From positions 62,001-126,000 of the forward strand of contig JBMNLS010000002.1 of the NCBI GenBank assembly GCA_050952935.1: a DNA stretch of 64,000 nt, in the 5' to 3' direction. Each line of letters begins with the position of its first letter. The first letter of the stretch is position 1. Below are positions 42,632 through 51,828 of the stretch, piece after piece. Below the pieces are notes generated by a model, which saw only the letters and a program-made list of their open reading frames with translations, did not search any database and had not been told where the DNA came from. The position numbers were made by a program, and so were the translations under genes. Origin of the DNA: UBA6115 sp050952935 (GTDB taxonomy: Bacteria; Bacillota; Clostridia; Christensenellales; Aristaeellaceae).

Positions 42632-43898
42632 CAAGCTTCTGAAAGAGTGGCTCATTTCCCCGGAAGGGCGTCAGCGCCTGGGACAGCTGTATGGCCAGGA
42701 TGAAGGGGTCATCCATGAGCAGGCGGCGCGCTATGGGCAGCTGCTTTCCGCCCATGAGGAAGCGTTTGGCCAAGGGAAGCCCCTTTATGCGATTTCCGCT
42801 CCCGGCCGGACAGAAATCATCGGCAACCACACCGACCACAACCATGGCCAGGTGCTGGCGGCGGCGGTGAACCTGGACACGGCGGCCCTGGCCTCCCCCC
42901 GGGAAGACCGGCTGGTGTTCCTTAACAGTGCGGGCTATCCGCCGTTAAAGCTGGATCTGGGCGACCTGGCCCCTCAGCCCGGGGAAGCGGGCAGCACCGC
43001 CGCCCTGATCCGGGGCGTGGCGGCCAGGATGCAGGGGTTGGGCTATGAGATCGGCGGCTTTGACGCCGTGATGACCTCCCGGGTGATGTCAGGCTCAGGG
43101 CTTTCCTCCTCCGCTGCCTTTGAGGTGGCGGTGGCCGCCATCTTTGACGCGCTGTATAACGGCTTCACCCTGGACGCCAAAGTGCGCGCCCAGATCGGCC
43201 AGTTCGCGGAAAACGCCTATTTCGGCAAACCCTCTGGGCTGATGGACCAGATGGCCTCCTCGGTGGGGGGCCTGGTGGCCATGGACTTTAAGGAGGAAGA
43301 GCCCCGGGTGACCGCTCTGCCCTTCTCCTTTGCCGCCTCCGGCTTCCGGCTGATTGTGGTGGATACCCGGGGCAGCCATGATGACCTGACCTCCGCCTAC
43401 AGCGCCATCAAGTCTGAAATGCAGGCGGCGGCCAGGGTGATGGGGGCGGAGGTGCTGAGGGAGCGGGATAAAAAGGCGTTTTTGCACAGTCTGCCCGACA
43501 TTATCCGTCAGGCGGGCGACCGGGCGGCGCTGCGCGCCCTGCATTTTTATAATGAAAACCAGCGGGTGGCTAAGGCGGTGGAAGCGCTGAAAGGCAACGA
43601 CCTGCCTTGCTTTTTCCGCATGGTCAGGCAAAGCGGGCTTTCCTCCTGGACGATGCTGCAAAACCTGTATGCCCACCCGCAAAGCCAGCCCCTGGCGCTG
43701 GCGCTGGCCCTGGCGGAGGAGGTGCTGGCCGGGGAGGGCGCCTGCCGGGTGCATGGGGGCGGCTTTGCCGGCACCACGCTGAACTTTGTGCCGGATGGCA
43801 AGGTGGATGCTTTCACCCGCCAGATGGACGCCATTTTTGGCGAGGGATGCTGTCACGTGCTGGATGTGCGGGCTGAAGGGGCCGTGCAGGTTTATTAG
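42621..43898 (+). CDS. galK: Galactokinase-like GHMP kinase
   Basis: About 425 residues. GHMP motifs: APGRTEIIGNHTDHNHG (sugar-binding signature), VMSGSGLSSSAAFEVAVA (ATP loop), KPSGLMDQMASSVGG (catalytic Asp) and RVHGGGFAGT near the C-terminus. The canonical GEHTDYN is GNHTDHN here: the Glu that contacts the sugar is Asn, and Tyr is His. Clostridial relatives show this too, so substrate preference may differ from D-galactose. Start taken at TTG 42621, eight bases after GGAGGG; an ATG at 42597 has no SD and overlaps the preceding gene by 35 bases. Confidence 0.85.
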   Translation: MKNSKLLKEWLISPEGRQRLGQLYGQDEGVIHEQAARYGQLLSAHEEAFGQGKPLYAISAPGRTEIIGNHTDHNHGQVLAAAVNLDTAALASPREDRLVFLNSAGYPPLKLDLGDLAPQPGEAGSTAALIRGVAARMQGLGYEIGGFDAVMTSRVMSGSGLSSSAAFEVAVAAIFDALYNGFTLDAKVRAQIGQFAENAYFGKPSGLMDQMASSVGGLVAMDFKEEEPRVTALPFSFAASGFRLIVVDTRGSHDDLTSAYSAIKSEMQAAARVMGAEVLRERDKKAFLHSLPDIIRQAGDRAALRALHFYNENQRVAKAVEALKGNDLPCFFRMVRQSGLSSWTMLQNLYAHPQSQPLALALALAEEVLAGEGACRVHGGGFAGTTLNFVPDGKVDAFTRQMDAIFGEGCCHVLDVRAEGAVQVY

Positions 43899-43946
43899 GA
43901 GATTGTCTGCTGATCATACCAAACAAAAGCTGTAAAGGAGCCCGCC

Positions 43947-44990
43947 ATGAACAAAACCCGTGTAATGGAATTCATCCTGGACCATCTAAAAGCCCTGGTC
44001 AATATCCCCTCCCCTGTGGGCATGACCGAAAAGGCGGAGCAATGGGTCATGGAACGCCTGAAAGCCCTGGGTTTTGCCCCCTGGCAAAACAAAAAGGGCG
44101 GCGTTTTTGTCCAAATCAACCAGGGGGAAGGCCCAGGCATCCTGCTGACCGCCCACATCGATACCATCGGGCTCATGGTGCGGTCGGTTAAAAGCAACGG
44201 CCGCCTGGGCTTTAGTCGGCTGGGGGGCTTTCCCCTGCAATATGTGGAGCAGGAGAATGTGCTGGTTCACACCGCCTGGGGGCAGGAATACCCCGGCACC
44301 CTGCGCTTGAACGAGCCTGCCGTCCACGCCAATGACGATTTGGCCGAGGTCAGGCGCACGCCTGACACCATGGAAATCGTGTTGGATTTGCAGGTGAAAA
44401 CCAAAGAGGACACCCTGGCCCGGGGCATCAGCGCCGGGGATTATATCAGCTTGGACCCCCGCTTTAAGCGAAGCGGCGAGGGCTTCATCAAAAGCCGGCA
44501 CCTGGACAACAAGGCCGCTGCGGCCGTGGTGCTGGCCCTGGCCAAAGCCTTTAAAGACGGGGAGGCCGCCTGCCCCCGGCCGGTGTATGTTCTGTTTAGC
44601 AACTATGAGGAAATAGGCCATGGCGCCAGCTCCGCGCACCCGGAAGGCATTGAGGACATGATCGCGGTGGACATGGGCGTGGTAGGCCGCGACCTGACCT
44701 GTGACGAATACCAGGTGTGCATTTGCGCCAAGGACGTCCGGGGGCCGTATCACCGCGCCCTCACCCAGGCGCTGGCCAAAACCGCCAAGGCCAATGGCCT
44801 GGCCTATTCCACCGCTTTGTACCCCTATTATTATTCCGACACCACGGCCGCCCTCACCGCCGGCTATGACTACCGCCATGCCCTTATTGGCCCCGGCGTT
44901 GCCGCCAGCCATGGCTACGAGCGCACCCATGAGGAGGGCCTGTGGAACACCCTGCTGCTGTTAAAGCATTATCTGGCAGAGCCGGTATAG
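43947..44990 (+). CDS. M42-family aminopeptidase
   Basis: 347 residues of the glutamyl-aminopeptidase/deblocking peptidase family. Metal ligands and catalytic residues are visible: LLTAHIDTIGLMVRS (His, Asp), SRHLDNKAAAAVVLALA (Asp), FSNYEEIGHGASS (catalytic Glu-Glu), MIAVDMGVV (Asp) and the last His in ASHGYERTHEEG. No signal peptide, so it is a cytosolic, probably dodecameric, peptidase. SD AAGGAG precedes ATG 43947. It ends the GC-rich block; the next gene is in AT-richer DNA. Confidence 0.92.
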   Translation: MNKTRVMEFILDHLKALVNIPSPVGMTEKAEQWVMERLKALGFAPWQNKKGGVFVQINQGEGPGILLTAHIDTIGLMVRSVKSNGRLGFSRLGGFPLQYVEQENVLVHTAWGQEYPGTLRLNEPAVHANDDLAEVRRTPDTMEIVLDLQVKTKEDTLARGISAGDYISLDPRFKRSGEGFIKSRHLDNKAAAAVVLALAKAFKDGEAACPRPVYVLFSNYEEIGHGASSAHPEGIEDMIAVDMGVVGRDLTCDEYQVCICAKDVRGPYHRALTQALAKTAKANGLAYSTALYPYYYSDTTAALTAGYDYRHALIGPGVAASHGYERTHEEGLWNTLLLLKHYLAEPV

Positions 44991-45141
44991 GGATAAACGG
45001 AGGATTTTGAGGGGCTTTCCGTGCCACAATCGACTTGGCAAGGATCTGATTTGTTCTTGATCTTTTTACTATTCCACCTCAGTACCATTATTTGCTATTA
45101 TTTGTTGTTTTGCTGTATGATAAACTCAAGAAAATTACCTC

Positions 45142-45170
45142 TTGCCAAAACAAACCATATGATTTATAAT
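45142..45170 (+). promoter_or_regulatory. Promoter at the head of the 45-55 kb catabolic island
   Basis: -35 TTGCCA (45142-45147), 17-bp spacer, -10 TATAAT (45165-45170), 35 bases before the first start codon. Confidence 0.75.
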
Positions 45171-45205
45171 CTGTATAATTATAGAAAGAAAGGACAGGTG
45201 AATGC

Positions 45206-45568
45206 ATGGCTACCATTTTCGGTGTTACATCACTTCCACTTACGCCTGACGGACTAAAGTCGTTTTCCAATGCCTTGATCAGCGATCTGTCTACGCTTTA
45301 TACTCATGCGCTTAGTTGTAACATTGTCCGGGTACCACAGGAAGACTGCCGTGGTGATTCGTGTGGCCAAACTACATTCTTTGTCTGTGTACCGCCCTAC
45401 ATATCGTTGGAGAAAAAACGTCAGACAATTGCTTTGATCAACAACACGATAACGCGTATCGTAGGACCACAGGGCAAACTGAAGGTTGTGGTTCTGTTTC
45501 AATATCATGATGATGATGGTGTCGGAAAAGATGGCGAATTGTTTGCAGATATCAAGAAGACCGGATAG
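45206..45568 (+). CDS. Small tautomerase-like protein, copy 1
   Basis: 120 residues, not firmly recognised. It reads as two beta-alpha-beta units: MATIFGVTSLPLTPDGLKS with a helix, and TTFFVCVPPYISLEKKRQTI with a helix and VVVLFQYHDDDGVGKDGEL, a layout like the fused two-unit members of the 4-oxalocrotonate tautomerase superfamily. The Pro-1 of that family is absent (Met-Ala-Thr). It is the diverged paralogue of the next gene (shared MATIF, TTFFV/MTFFV, VPPY, YHDD). First gene after the island promoter. Confidence 0.6.
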   Translation: MATIFGVTSLPLTPDGLKSFSNALISDLSTLYTHALSCNIVRVPQEDCRGDSCGQTTFFVCVPPYISLEKKRQTIALINNTITRIVGPQGKLKVVVLFQYHDDDGVGKDGELFADIKKTG

Positions 45569-45721
45569 TTGTCTGTGTCAGGATGACAGAATTAAGCTCT
45601 TTTAAATAGCGGGATTATTTCTTGCGAGGTATAAAGAATTATTCTTTGTAAAACCAAAGGTTTATATAATTAAAAGAGTTATTTGTAGCAAATACTATTG
45701 GTACAAGAAAGGAAGAACAAT

Positions 45722-46087
45722 ATGGCAACTATTTTTGCGACAACTTCACTTGACTTAGATCCGGTAAAGAAAAAAGAATTATTGGATGAACTTAGCCAGT
45801 CCATCGGAACAGTCTTTAAGAATTATTCTCTGTATTACGTACCCGTACCCGCTGAAAATGTGTCAGGGGGCGCAGTAGATCAGATGACTTTCTTTGTTTT
45901 TGTTCCGCCATACATGGAAGTGGAGCGGCGGCGGGTGCTGATTAAGGTGCTCCATGAAACGATGGTGCGTGTAGTCGGCTATAAGGGGGAACTGAAAAAC
46001 ATAGTTATTTTCAAATACCATGACGATGAGGCCTGTGGTGTGGATGGTGTGTTGCGTGCTGACGCTATTGCCGCAGCTAAAGGTTGA
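45722..46087 (+). CDS. Small tautomerase-like protein, copy 2
   Basis: 121 residues. Start at ATG 45722 after GAAAGGAAG. Same two-unit pattern as the upstream paralogue: MATIFATTSLDLDPVKKKEL and MTFFVFVPPYMEVERRRVL, then FKYHDDEACGVDGVL. Again no Pro-1. It has its own upstream AT-rich element with TATAAT at 45665-45670. The stop overlaps a possible TTG start of the aldo/keto reductase, which more likely starts at 46105. Confidence 0.6.
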   Translation: MATIFATTSLDLDPVKKKELLDELSQSIGTVFKNYSLYYVPVPAENVSGGAVDQMTFFVFVPPYMEVERRRVLIKVLHETMVRVVGYKGELKNIVIFKYHDDEACGVDGVLRADAIAAAKG

Positions 46088-46104
46088 AAGAGGTTCTGAT
46101 TAGC

Positions 46105-47097
46105 ATGAAGTACATGAAGATCGGCAATTCCACTGTGACGGCTTCCGTCATCACCCTTGGGGCTTGGTCAATGGGCGGCGGCAATTGGTGGAAAAATGCA
46201 GAAGACCAGCAGTCTATCCGTACCATTCATTACGCGCTTGAGCTAGGCGTCACGACTATAGATACTGCGCCTATTTATGGTTGCGGACATAGTGAAGAGA
46301 TTGTTGGCAAAGCGATTGCCGGCAAGCGTTCGCAGTATGTTCTATCAACAAAGGCAACCTTTGACTGGGACACTGGCGTGGGTCGCTACTGCTATGATGT
46401 TGATGGGCATAAGATATACATTGACCACAGCTATGCCGCTATAAAAAAAGACTGTGAAAACAGCCTAAGGCGCCTGGGTACCGACTATATTGACATCTAT
46501 TACCTCCACAATCCAGCCAAGGATACAGAGGAATACCCGGTTGAAGAAACGGTGCGTGCACTATTGGAGTTAAAGCAGGCCGGTAAAATAAGGGCCATAG
46601 GTCTGTCTAACGTTCGGCCTGAGCACATTGAAGCTTATCGTGCCTGTGGCTGTGAGATTGATATAGTGCAGCGTAAATATAGCATGTTGGAGCGCAGCGT
46701 TGAAACGGATATTTTACCGCTTTGCAAGAAGTATGGCATGTCATTTCATGCTTATTCACCGCTGGAACGCGGATTGCTGACAGGTAGTGTGAAAAGTGAC
46801 GCCATCGTTCCGCCAGGTGATGCACGTGACGGCCAGCCTTGGTGGAAGCCGGATAAACTCCCTTTGGCGGTTCAATTTGTTCAGGATCTTCATGATATCT
46901 GTGTTGAGCTTGGCTGCACTAACACTGAACTTGCTCTTGCTTTCTTACTCAATCAGGGTGACTATATCAATGTGATCTGCGGAGCGCATAAGCCGGAGCA
47001 GATTGCAGCGGATGTTACTGCAGTGGACGTTATTTTACCAGCAAACACCCTGGCCGAGATACGTGCTCGCCTGGTTGATTTGGAAAATGCTGGATAG
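46105..47097 (+). CDS. Aldo/keto reductase
   Basis: About 330 residues. NAD(P)H-dependent carbonyl reductase of the TIM-barrel AKR family. Catalytic residues are visible: TTIDTAPIYGCGHSEEIVG (Asp and Tyr), YVLSTKATFDW (Lys), IDIYYLHNPAKD (His). GLSNVRPEHIEAY and LERGLLTGSVK follow, as in the Tas/YhdN group. Cofactor-binding C-terminus CGAHKPEQIAADV resembles the usual GxxxxxQ loop. ATG 46105 has AGAGG eleven bases upstream. Confidence 0.9.
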   Translation: MKYMKIGNSTVTASVITLGAWSMGGGNWWKNAEDQQSIRTIHYALELGVTTIDTAPIYGCGHSEEIVGKAIAGKRSQYVLSTKATFDWDTGVGRYCYDVDGHKIYIDHSYAAIKKDCENSLRRLGTDYIDIYYLHNPAKDTEEYPVEETVRALLELKQAGKIRAIGLSNVRPEHIEAYRACGCEIDIVQRKYSMLERSVETDILPLCKKYGMSFHAYSPLERGLLTGSVKSDAIVPPGDARDGQPWWKPDKLPLAVQFVQDLHDICVELGCTNTELALAFLLNQGDYINVICGAHKPEQIAADVTAVDVILPANTLAEIRARLVDLENAG

Positions 47098-47167
47098 AGC
47101 AGATGCCGTGTACTTATATATAAATAAGTAACGGTTGCTGATAATAACAAAGATAAAGGAGAAAAAC

Positions 47168-48760
47168 ATGAAGAAGCGATCACTAATTCTAGCTGTGCTC
47201 ATGACTGTTCAACTGGTGCTGGGGTGTCTGACTGCATATGGCTCCACTCAGCCTGCAACAGAGGGCGGTGAGCCCGTTAAGGGTGGTGTGCTGAAAGTTG
47301 CACTCAACCGGACGGTAAGCGCAAAATCACTGGATCCGCTGTATATTGACAGCACCACTGCTGACCAGATTGCACAAAACTTCGGAGATACGCTGGTACG
47401 AACAAATTTAGATAGCAGCGGTTTTTTGCCCAACATTGCCACCTCTTGGGATATCAGTGAAGATGGCAAAACATACACCTTCAAAATCAGGGACAATGTT
47501 TACTTTCATCCCGGCAAGTTCCAAGATGGCCGCAAAATGACAGCAGAAGACGTTGCCTATTCAGTGAACCGCGCCAAGGGCTATTGGTGCAACTATCTGT
47601 TTTTCCTTGATCACGCAGAGGCGGTTGATGAAAAAACCGTAGTCTGTCACTTGCTTGATCCTAATGCGACCTTTATGCATGAACTCACCAGTTCCTCAGT
47701 CATTATGGTTCCGAAAGAGGAAATTGAAGGCTGGGGCGAAGACTTCGGCATGCATCCGGTCAGCACCGGTCCTTTCATGGTTTCTGAACATGTGCCGGAT
47801 CAGTATACCAAGCTGGTCAAAAACCCTAACTACTGGGGTGTAGAGCCCTATCTAGATGGACTTGAATACTATATCATCCTGGACTCTGCTCAGACCCTCA
47901 ATGCCTTGAAAACAGGAGAAGTTGATGTTTCTCTCAGTGTAACCGGTGAATCCATTAAGCAGGTCAAAGAGGACGCAAATTTGAAGCTCGTACAGGGACC
48001 AGAAAACCGAGTGGCTTACTTTGGCTTCAACATGTCTAACGAAATTTTGTCCAATGACAAGGTGCGTCAGGCACTCATTATGGCCGTAGAGCCGGAGCAA
48101 CTGTGCGCTGCCCAATTTACGGATGGGGACGGTTCCGTTTCTATCTTGCCTCTTCCCAAAACTTCATGGGGTTATGAGGAAGACCTGGAAGCGCTGGTGC
48201 CCAAGTATGATCCTGAGGCTGCCAAGGCTCTGTTGGCTGATGCGGGTTATCCGAATGGTTTGACATTATCTATGAGTGTCTCCCATGATGAAGCGCGTAT
48301 TCGGGCGGCTACTCTGCTCCAACAGTACTGGGCACAAATTGGTGTAACCCTTGTAATTAAGACAATGGCTCAGGCGGAAATCACGGCGTCCTATTTGGAT
48401 AATACGGTTGTCACATGGGGATCAGGGCAGGGTGGATCGGCAGATCCGGCAACCTTTGTCGGCTATTTCTTCAATACTGAAAAACTTCATACCAACTATA
48501 ACGCATTCAACTACAGCAATCCGGATACGGATGCACTGATTAATGAAGCTTTGCAGGTTTCCGACCTAGCACGGAGAAAAGAACTCTACCGTGAGATTAC
48601 CACACGTGGTATCGAAGCCCATGTCGGCATTTTCTATGCAACGATGAATTTGTCTTGGGCTTTCAATCAGAAGGTTCATGGTTATGTACAGGAAGGGAAG
48701 GCTGTGATGCGTGTTTGTGGTTTAGAAGGATCAGGCATCAATATTTGGAAGGAGCCATAA
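47168..48760 (+). CDS. dppA: Peptide/nickel-type ABC substrate-binding protein (DppA-like)
   Basis: SBP family 5, 530 residues. Signal MKKRSLILAVLMTVQLVLGC ending in a cysteine that could be lipidated, although the residue at -2 (Leu) is unusual. Family blocks: GGVLKVALNRTVSAKSLDPL, ADQIAQNFGDTLVR, TSWDISEDGKTYTFKIRDNV then YFHPG, KLVKNPNYWG. Start at ATG 47168 after AAAGGAG. A hairpin terminator separates it from the permease genes, as expected for a gene expressed in excess. Ligand is uncertain: a peptide or a small amidic compound. Confidence 0.9.
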   Translation: MKKRSLILAVLMTVQLVLGCLTAYGSTQPATEGGEPVKGGVLKVALNRTVSAKSLDPLYIDSTTADQIAQNFGDTLVRTNLDSSGFLPNIATSWDISEDGKTYTFKIRDNVYFHPGKFQDGRKMTAEDVAYSVNRAKGYWCNYLFFLDHAEAVDEKTVVCHLLDPNATFMHELTSSSVIMVPKEEIEGWGEDFGMHPVSTGPFMVSEHVPDQYTKLVKNPNYWGVEPYLDGLEYYIILDSAQTLNALKTGEVDVSLSVTGESIKQVKEDANLKLVQGPENRVAYFGFNMSNEILSNDKVRQALIMAVEPEQLCAAQFTDGDGSVSILPLPKTSWGYEEDLEALVPKYDPEAAKALLADAGYPNGLTLSMSVSHDEARIRAATLLQQYWAQIGVTLVIKTMAQAEITASYLDNTVVTWGSGQGGSADPATFVGYFFNTEKLHTNYNAFNYSNPDTDALINEALQVSDLARRKELYREITTRGIEAHVGIFYATMNLSWAFNQKVHGYVQEGKAVMRVCGLEGSGINIWKEP

Positions 48761-48793
48761 GCTCCGGCATTAAGTTCTAAGTCTAGGCTGAGC

Positions 48794-48840
48794 AGGGGAG
48801 CAGATATGATCAATTTTGTGGATTGTGCTGCTCCCCTTTC
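48794..48840 (+). terminator. Attenuating terminator between dppA and dppB
   Basis: Ten-pair perfect stem AGGGGAGCAG/CTGCTCCCCT with a 24-base loop, followed by TTTCTT. Likely limits read-through so that the binding protein outnumbers the membrane parts. Confidence 0.75.
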
Positions 48841-48935
48841 TTACAAAACAGGGGTCATTAAACAGTCGCTTAATGGTACTACTATCCATGTTTCGGCCAG
48901 TTTGCCTCAGGTTGAGTCAGAAGTGAGGTTTTTGC

Positions 48936-49901
48936 ATGCTTAAAGTTTTTCTGAGAAGATTGCTGCAGATTATACCAACTCTTTTTGTCGTAATAGCCTT
49001 TACCTTTATTGCGACGCGAGTTATACCGGGCGATCCTGTTGCGGCGATGGTTGGTGACCAGTATGATGTTTCTAAAGTTGAGGCCCTCAAAGAGGAACTG
49101 GGTCTGAATAAGCCTATTCTGGTGCAATTCGGTGATTATCTGAAAGGTATATTTGAGGGTGACCTTGGTAAGTCCTATTATTTTAATATGCCGGCAATAG
49201 AAATGATAAAAATGCGCTTGCCTAATACACTATTGCTGTCTGTCACCAGTTTGGTTTTTGCAGTTTTGGTAGGCGTTTTGTTAGGTGTTGTGTCTGCCAC
49301 GCACCAGTCTTCTATAACTGATTATTTGCTTACGGTTCTCTCGCTTTTTGGTATTTCAGCGCCTGTTTTTTGGGTGGCTATCATGTTAGTGCTGCTCTTT
49401 TCTGTCACGCTGGGTTGGCTGCCGAGTTTTGGTATGGCGACTATTGCAACAGATGGTTTTTTCAACTTCTTGAAACACCTTGCTATGCCCTGCTTCTGCC
49501 TTTCAATTATTCCCATGGGGACGTTCACGCGTATTACGCGCTCAAGCATGATTGAAACACTGGGCAGCGATTCGGTTCGTGCTCTGCGTGCCCGCGGCAT
49601 TAGCAAACGTTCGATTGTTTGGAAGCATGCGCTTAAAAATGCTTTACCGCCTATCATAACCGTAATTGGTATGCAGTTTGCCGGTTGTTTCGCTGGAGCA
49701 GTGCTGACAGAAAATATTTTTTCTTGGCCGGGTATGGGAACTATGATTTCATCTGCGATTGACAATCGCGACTACTCCTTGATTCAGGCTACAGTTCTTG
49801 TCGTGGCAATTGCTTTTGTTCTAACCAACCTGCTGACGGATGTTTTGTACATGGCCATTAATCCAAAAGTCGCAATTGACGCTAAGAAGGGAGGAATGTA
49901 G
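48936..49901 (+). CDS. dppB: Peptide-type ABC transporter permease (DppB-like)
   Basis: 321 residues, six membrane segments. DppB hallmarks: N-terminal VFLRRLLQIIPTLFVVIAFT, RVIPGDPVAAMVGDQ, and the coupling loop SDSVRALRARGISKRSIVWK followed by HALKNALPPIITVIGMQF and ENIFSWPGMG. Pairs with the DppC-like gene that starts two bases after its stop codon. Confidence 0.93.
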   Translation: MLKVFLRRLLQIIPTLFVVIAFTFIATRVIPGDPVAAMVGDQYDVSKVEALKEELGLNKPILVQFGDYLKGIFEGDLGKSYYFNMPAIEMIKMRLPNTLLLSVTSLVFAVLVGVLLGVVSATHQSSITDYLLTVLSLFGISAPVFWVAIMLVLLFSVTLGWLPSFGMATIATDGFFNFLKHLAMPCFCLSIIPMGTFTRITRSSMIETLGSDSVRALRARGISKRSIVWKHALKNALPPIITVIGMQFAGCFAGAVLTENIFSWPGMGTMISSAIDNRDYSLIQATVLVVAIAFVLTNLLTDVLYMAINPKVAIDAKKGGM

Positions 49902-49902
49902 C

Positions 49903-50808
49903 ATGGTAGATACTAATGGCGTGGGTGCTATTTCAAAGGATGCACAGGCGGCGATGATACATAAAGAGCGCGTGGCGAATAATGCGTGGCATAAATTTGT
50001 GCGTAACAAGTCCGCTGTCATCGGTCTGATCATTATTACCATTACGTTGCTGATGGGTATATTTGCCCCGTTGCTGCAAACCCACAATCCAGTGAAGATT
50101 TCAATTGCTGATGCTTACCTGCCTCCCGGCAGCAAAGGACATATTTTTGGCACAGACGACCTAGGCCGTGATCTGTTCAGCCGTATGCTGCACGGTGCGC
50201 GCATGAGCGTAGTAGTGGCTTTTGGCTCAACAGTGCTGGGCGGCCTGATTGGCATCCTGCTAGGACTTTTGTCCGGCTATATTGGCGGACCTGTGGATGC
50301 GGTAATTATGCGGATAATGGATGGAATGTTTGCTTTTCCTTTTATTCTGTTGTCAATACTGTTGATGACCATCCTTGGTTCCGGTGTCTTCAACGTCATT
50401 TTGGCCATAGCCATAGGCAATGTCCCCTACTTTGCACGTATTGTCAGAAGCAGGGTGATGGTAGTAAAAAATGAAGAGTATTGCAATGCGGAGCGCGTAT
50501 TAGGCGCTTCAAACCTTCGTATCATGTTCTCACATGTATTGCCCAATACAGTATCTGAAGTTGTTGTCTATGCCACACTGTGCGTAGGCAGTGCGATCAT
50601 TTCTGAAGCAAGCTTGAGCTTTCTCGGCTTAGGTATTCTTATACCGACACCTTCATGGGGTAACATTCTACGGGCCGGCCGTGCCTGCCTTTCTACAGCG
50701 CCACATATGGCTTTGATTTCCGGACTGTTTATTTTTATTGCAGTCATTGGCTTTAATTTGGTGGGTGACGGTGTTAGAGATGTTATGGATCCCAAGATGA
50801 AAAGGTAG
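49903..50808 (+). CDS. dppC: Peptide-type ABC transporter permease (DppC-like)
   Basis: About 301 residues. Start at ATG 49903 with GGGAGG upstream. DppC features: WHKFVRNKSAVIGLIIITIT, HIFGTDDLGRDLFSRMLHGA, and the loop NEEYCNAERVLGASNLRIMF, then HVLPNTVSEVVVYATLCVGS and EASLSFLGLGI. Six membrane segments. Confidence 0.93.
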   Translation: MVDTNGVGAISKDAQAAMIHKERVANNAWHKFVRNKSAVIGLIIITITLLMGIFAPLLQTHNPVKISIADAYLPPGSKGHIFGTDDLGRDLFSRMLHGARMSVVVAFGSTVLGGLIGILLGLLSGYIGGPVDAVIMRIMDGMFAFPFILLSILLMTILGSGVFNVILAIAIGNVPYFARIVRSRVMVVKNEEYCNAERVLGASNLRIMFSHVLPNTVSEVVVYATLCVGSAIISEASLSFLGLGILIPTPSWGNILRAGRACLSTAPHMALISGLFIFIAVIGFNLVGDGVRDVMDPKMKR

Positions 50809-50820
50809 GAGGAAACAGCC

Positions 50821-51828
50821 GTGAGCGAGCCAATTCTTGAAGTCAATGGACTAAAAACTTATTTTTTTCTGGCCAGTGGCATAGCAAAGGCTGTTGACGA
50901 TGTCAGTTTTACGCTCAACAAAGGCGAAACCCTTGGCGTTGTCGGTGAATCCGGTTCCGGCAAAAGTGTTATGGCAAAATGCATTATTCGCTTGCTGGAA
51001 AAGGTTGGCCGCATTGTTGATGGAGAAATAAAGTTTGAAGGCAGGGACGTTCTCAGGTTTTCCGAGAAGGAACTGCGTGATTATCGTGGACGCGATGTTG
51101 GCATGATTTTCCAAGACCCTATGACATCCCTAGATCCTGTCTTCAAAATTGGTGACCAGATGGTGGAAAATCTTCGCATTCACCGCAAGATGAGCCGGGA
51201 AGAAGCGACCAAAGTGTCAATCGAGGCCCTGCGTGACGTTGGCATTCCTAATCCGGAGACACGCTTTAATGCTTATCCCTTTGAGCTATCTGGCGGTATG
51301 TGTCAGCGTGTCATCATTGCCATGGCACTTTGTTGCAATGCAAAAATCATCGTTGCCGATGAACCAACCACGGCTCTGGATGTCACTGTCCAGGCGCAGG
51401 TTTTGGATCTTCTCAAATCACTGCAAAAAGATACTGGCGTTGGCATTATCATCATCACCCACAATCTGGGTGTGGTTTGGGGTATGTGTGATAGGGTCAT
51501 GGTTATGTATGCGGGCAAAGTTGTTGAAACAGCTGATGTTAAGAATCTCTATGCCAATCCCCTGCATCCTTATACTTGGGGACTGCTGGATTCGATGCCG
51601 GCTTTGGCTACTGAGCGGCAGTCTGAGCTTAACACGATTGCGGGTACACCGCCTGATCTAAGGCTGACGGGAACCTGTTGTAATTTCTACAATCGTTGTC
51701 CTTATGTTCAGCCAATATGTATGAACTCTGTGCCGGAAATGCTCGAACTGGAAGCAAAACACTTCGTTGCCTGCCATCGGCAGAGTGGAGAGCAGAGGTT
51801 ACAGAGAGGTAGGGTTGAGAATGGATAA
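50821..51828 (+). CDS. dppD: Peptide-type ABC transporter ATPase (DppD-like)
   Basis: 335 residues, GTG start after AGGAGG. Walker A VVGESGSGKS, signature LSGGMCQRVIIAMAL, Walker B IIVADEPTTALDV, then ITHNLGVVWGMCDRVMVMYAG. The oligopeptide-transporter C-terminal domain carries the cysteine set CCNFYNRCPYVQPICM, which in DppD-type proteins can hold an Fe-S cluster. Overlaps the next gene by eight bases. Confidence 0.93.
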   Translation: MSEPILEVNGLKTYFFLASGIAKAVDDVSFTLNKGETLGVVGESGSGKSVMAKCIIRLLEKVGRIVDGEIKFEGRDVLRFSEKELRDYRGRDVGMIFQDPMTSLDPVFKIGDQMVENLRIHRKMSREEATKVSIEALRDVGIPNPETRFNAYPFELSGGMCQRVIIAMALCCNAKIIVADEPTTALDVTVQAQVLDLLKSLQKDTGVGIIIITHNLGVVWGMCDRVMVMYAGKVVETADVKNLYANPLHPYTWGLLDSMPALATERQSELNTIAGTPPDLRLTGTCCNFYNRCPYVQPICMNSVPEMLELEAKHFVACHRQSGEQRLQRGRVENG

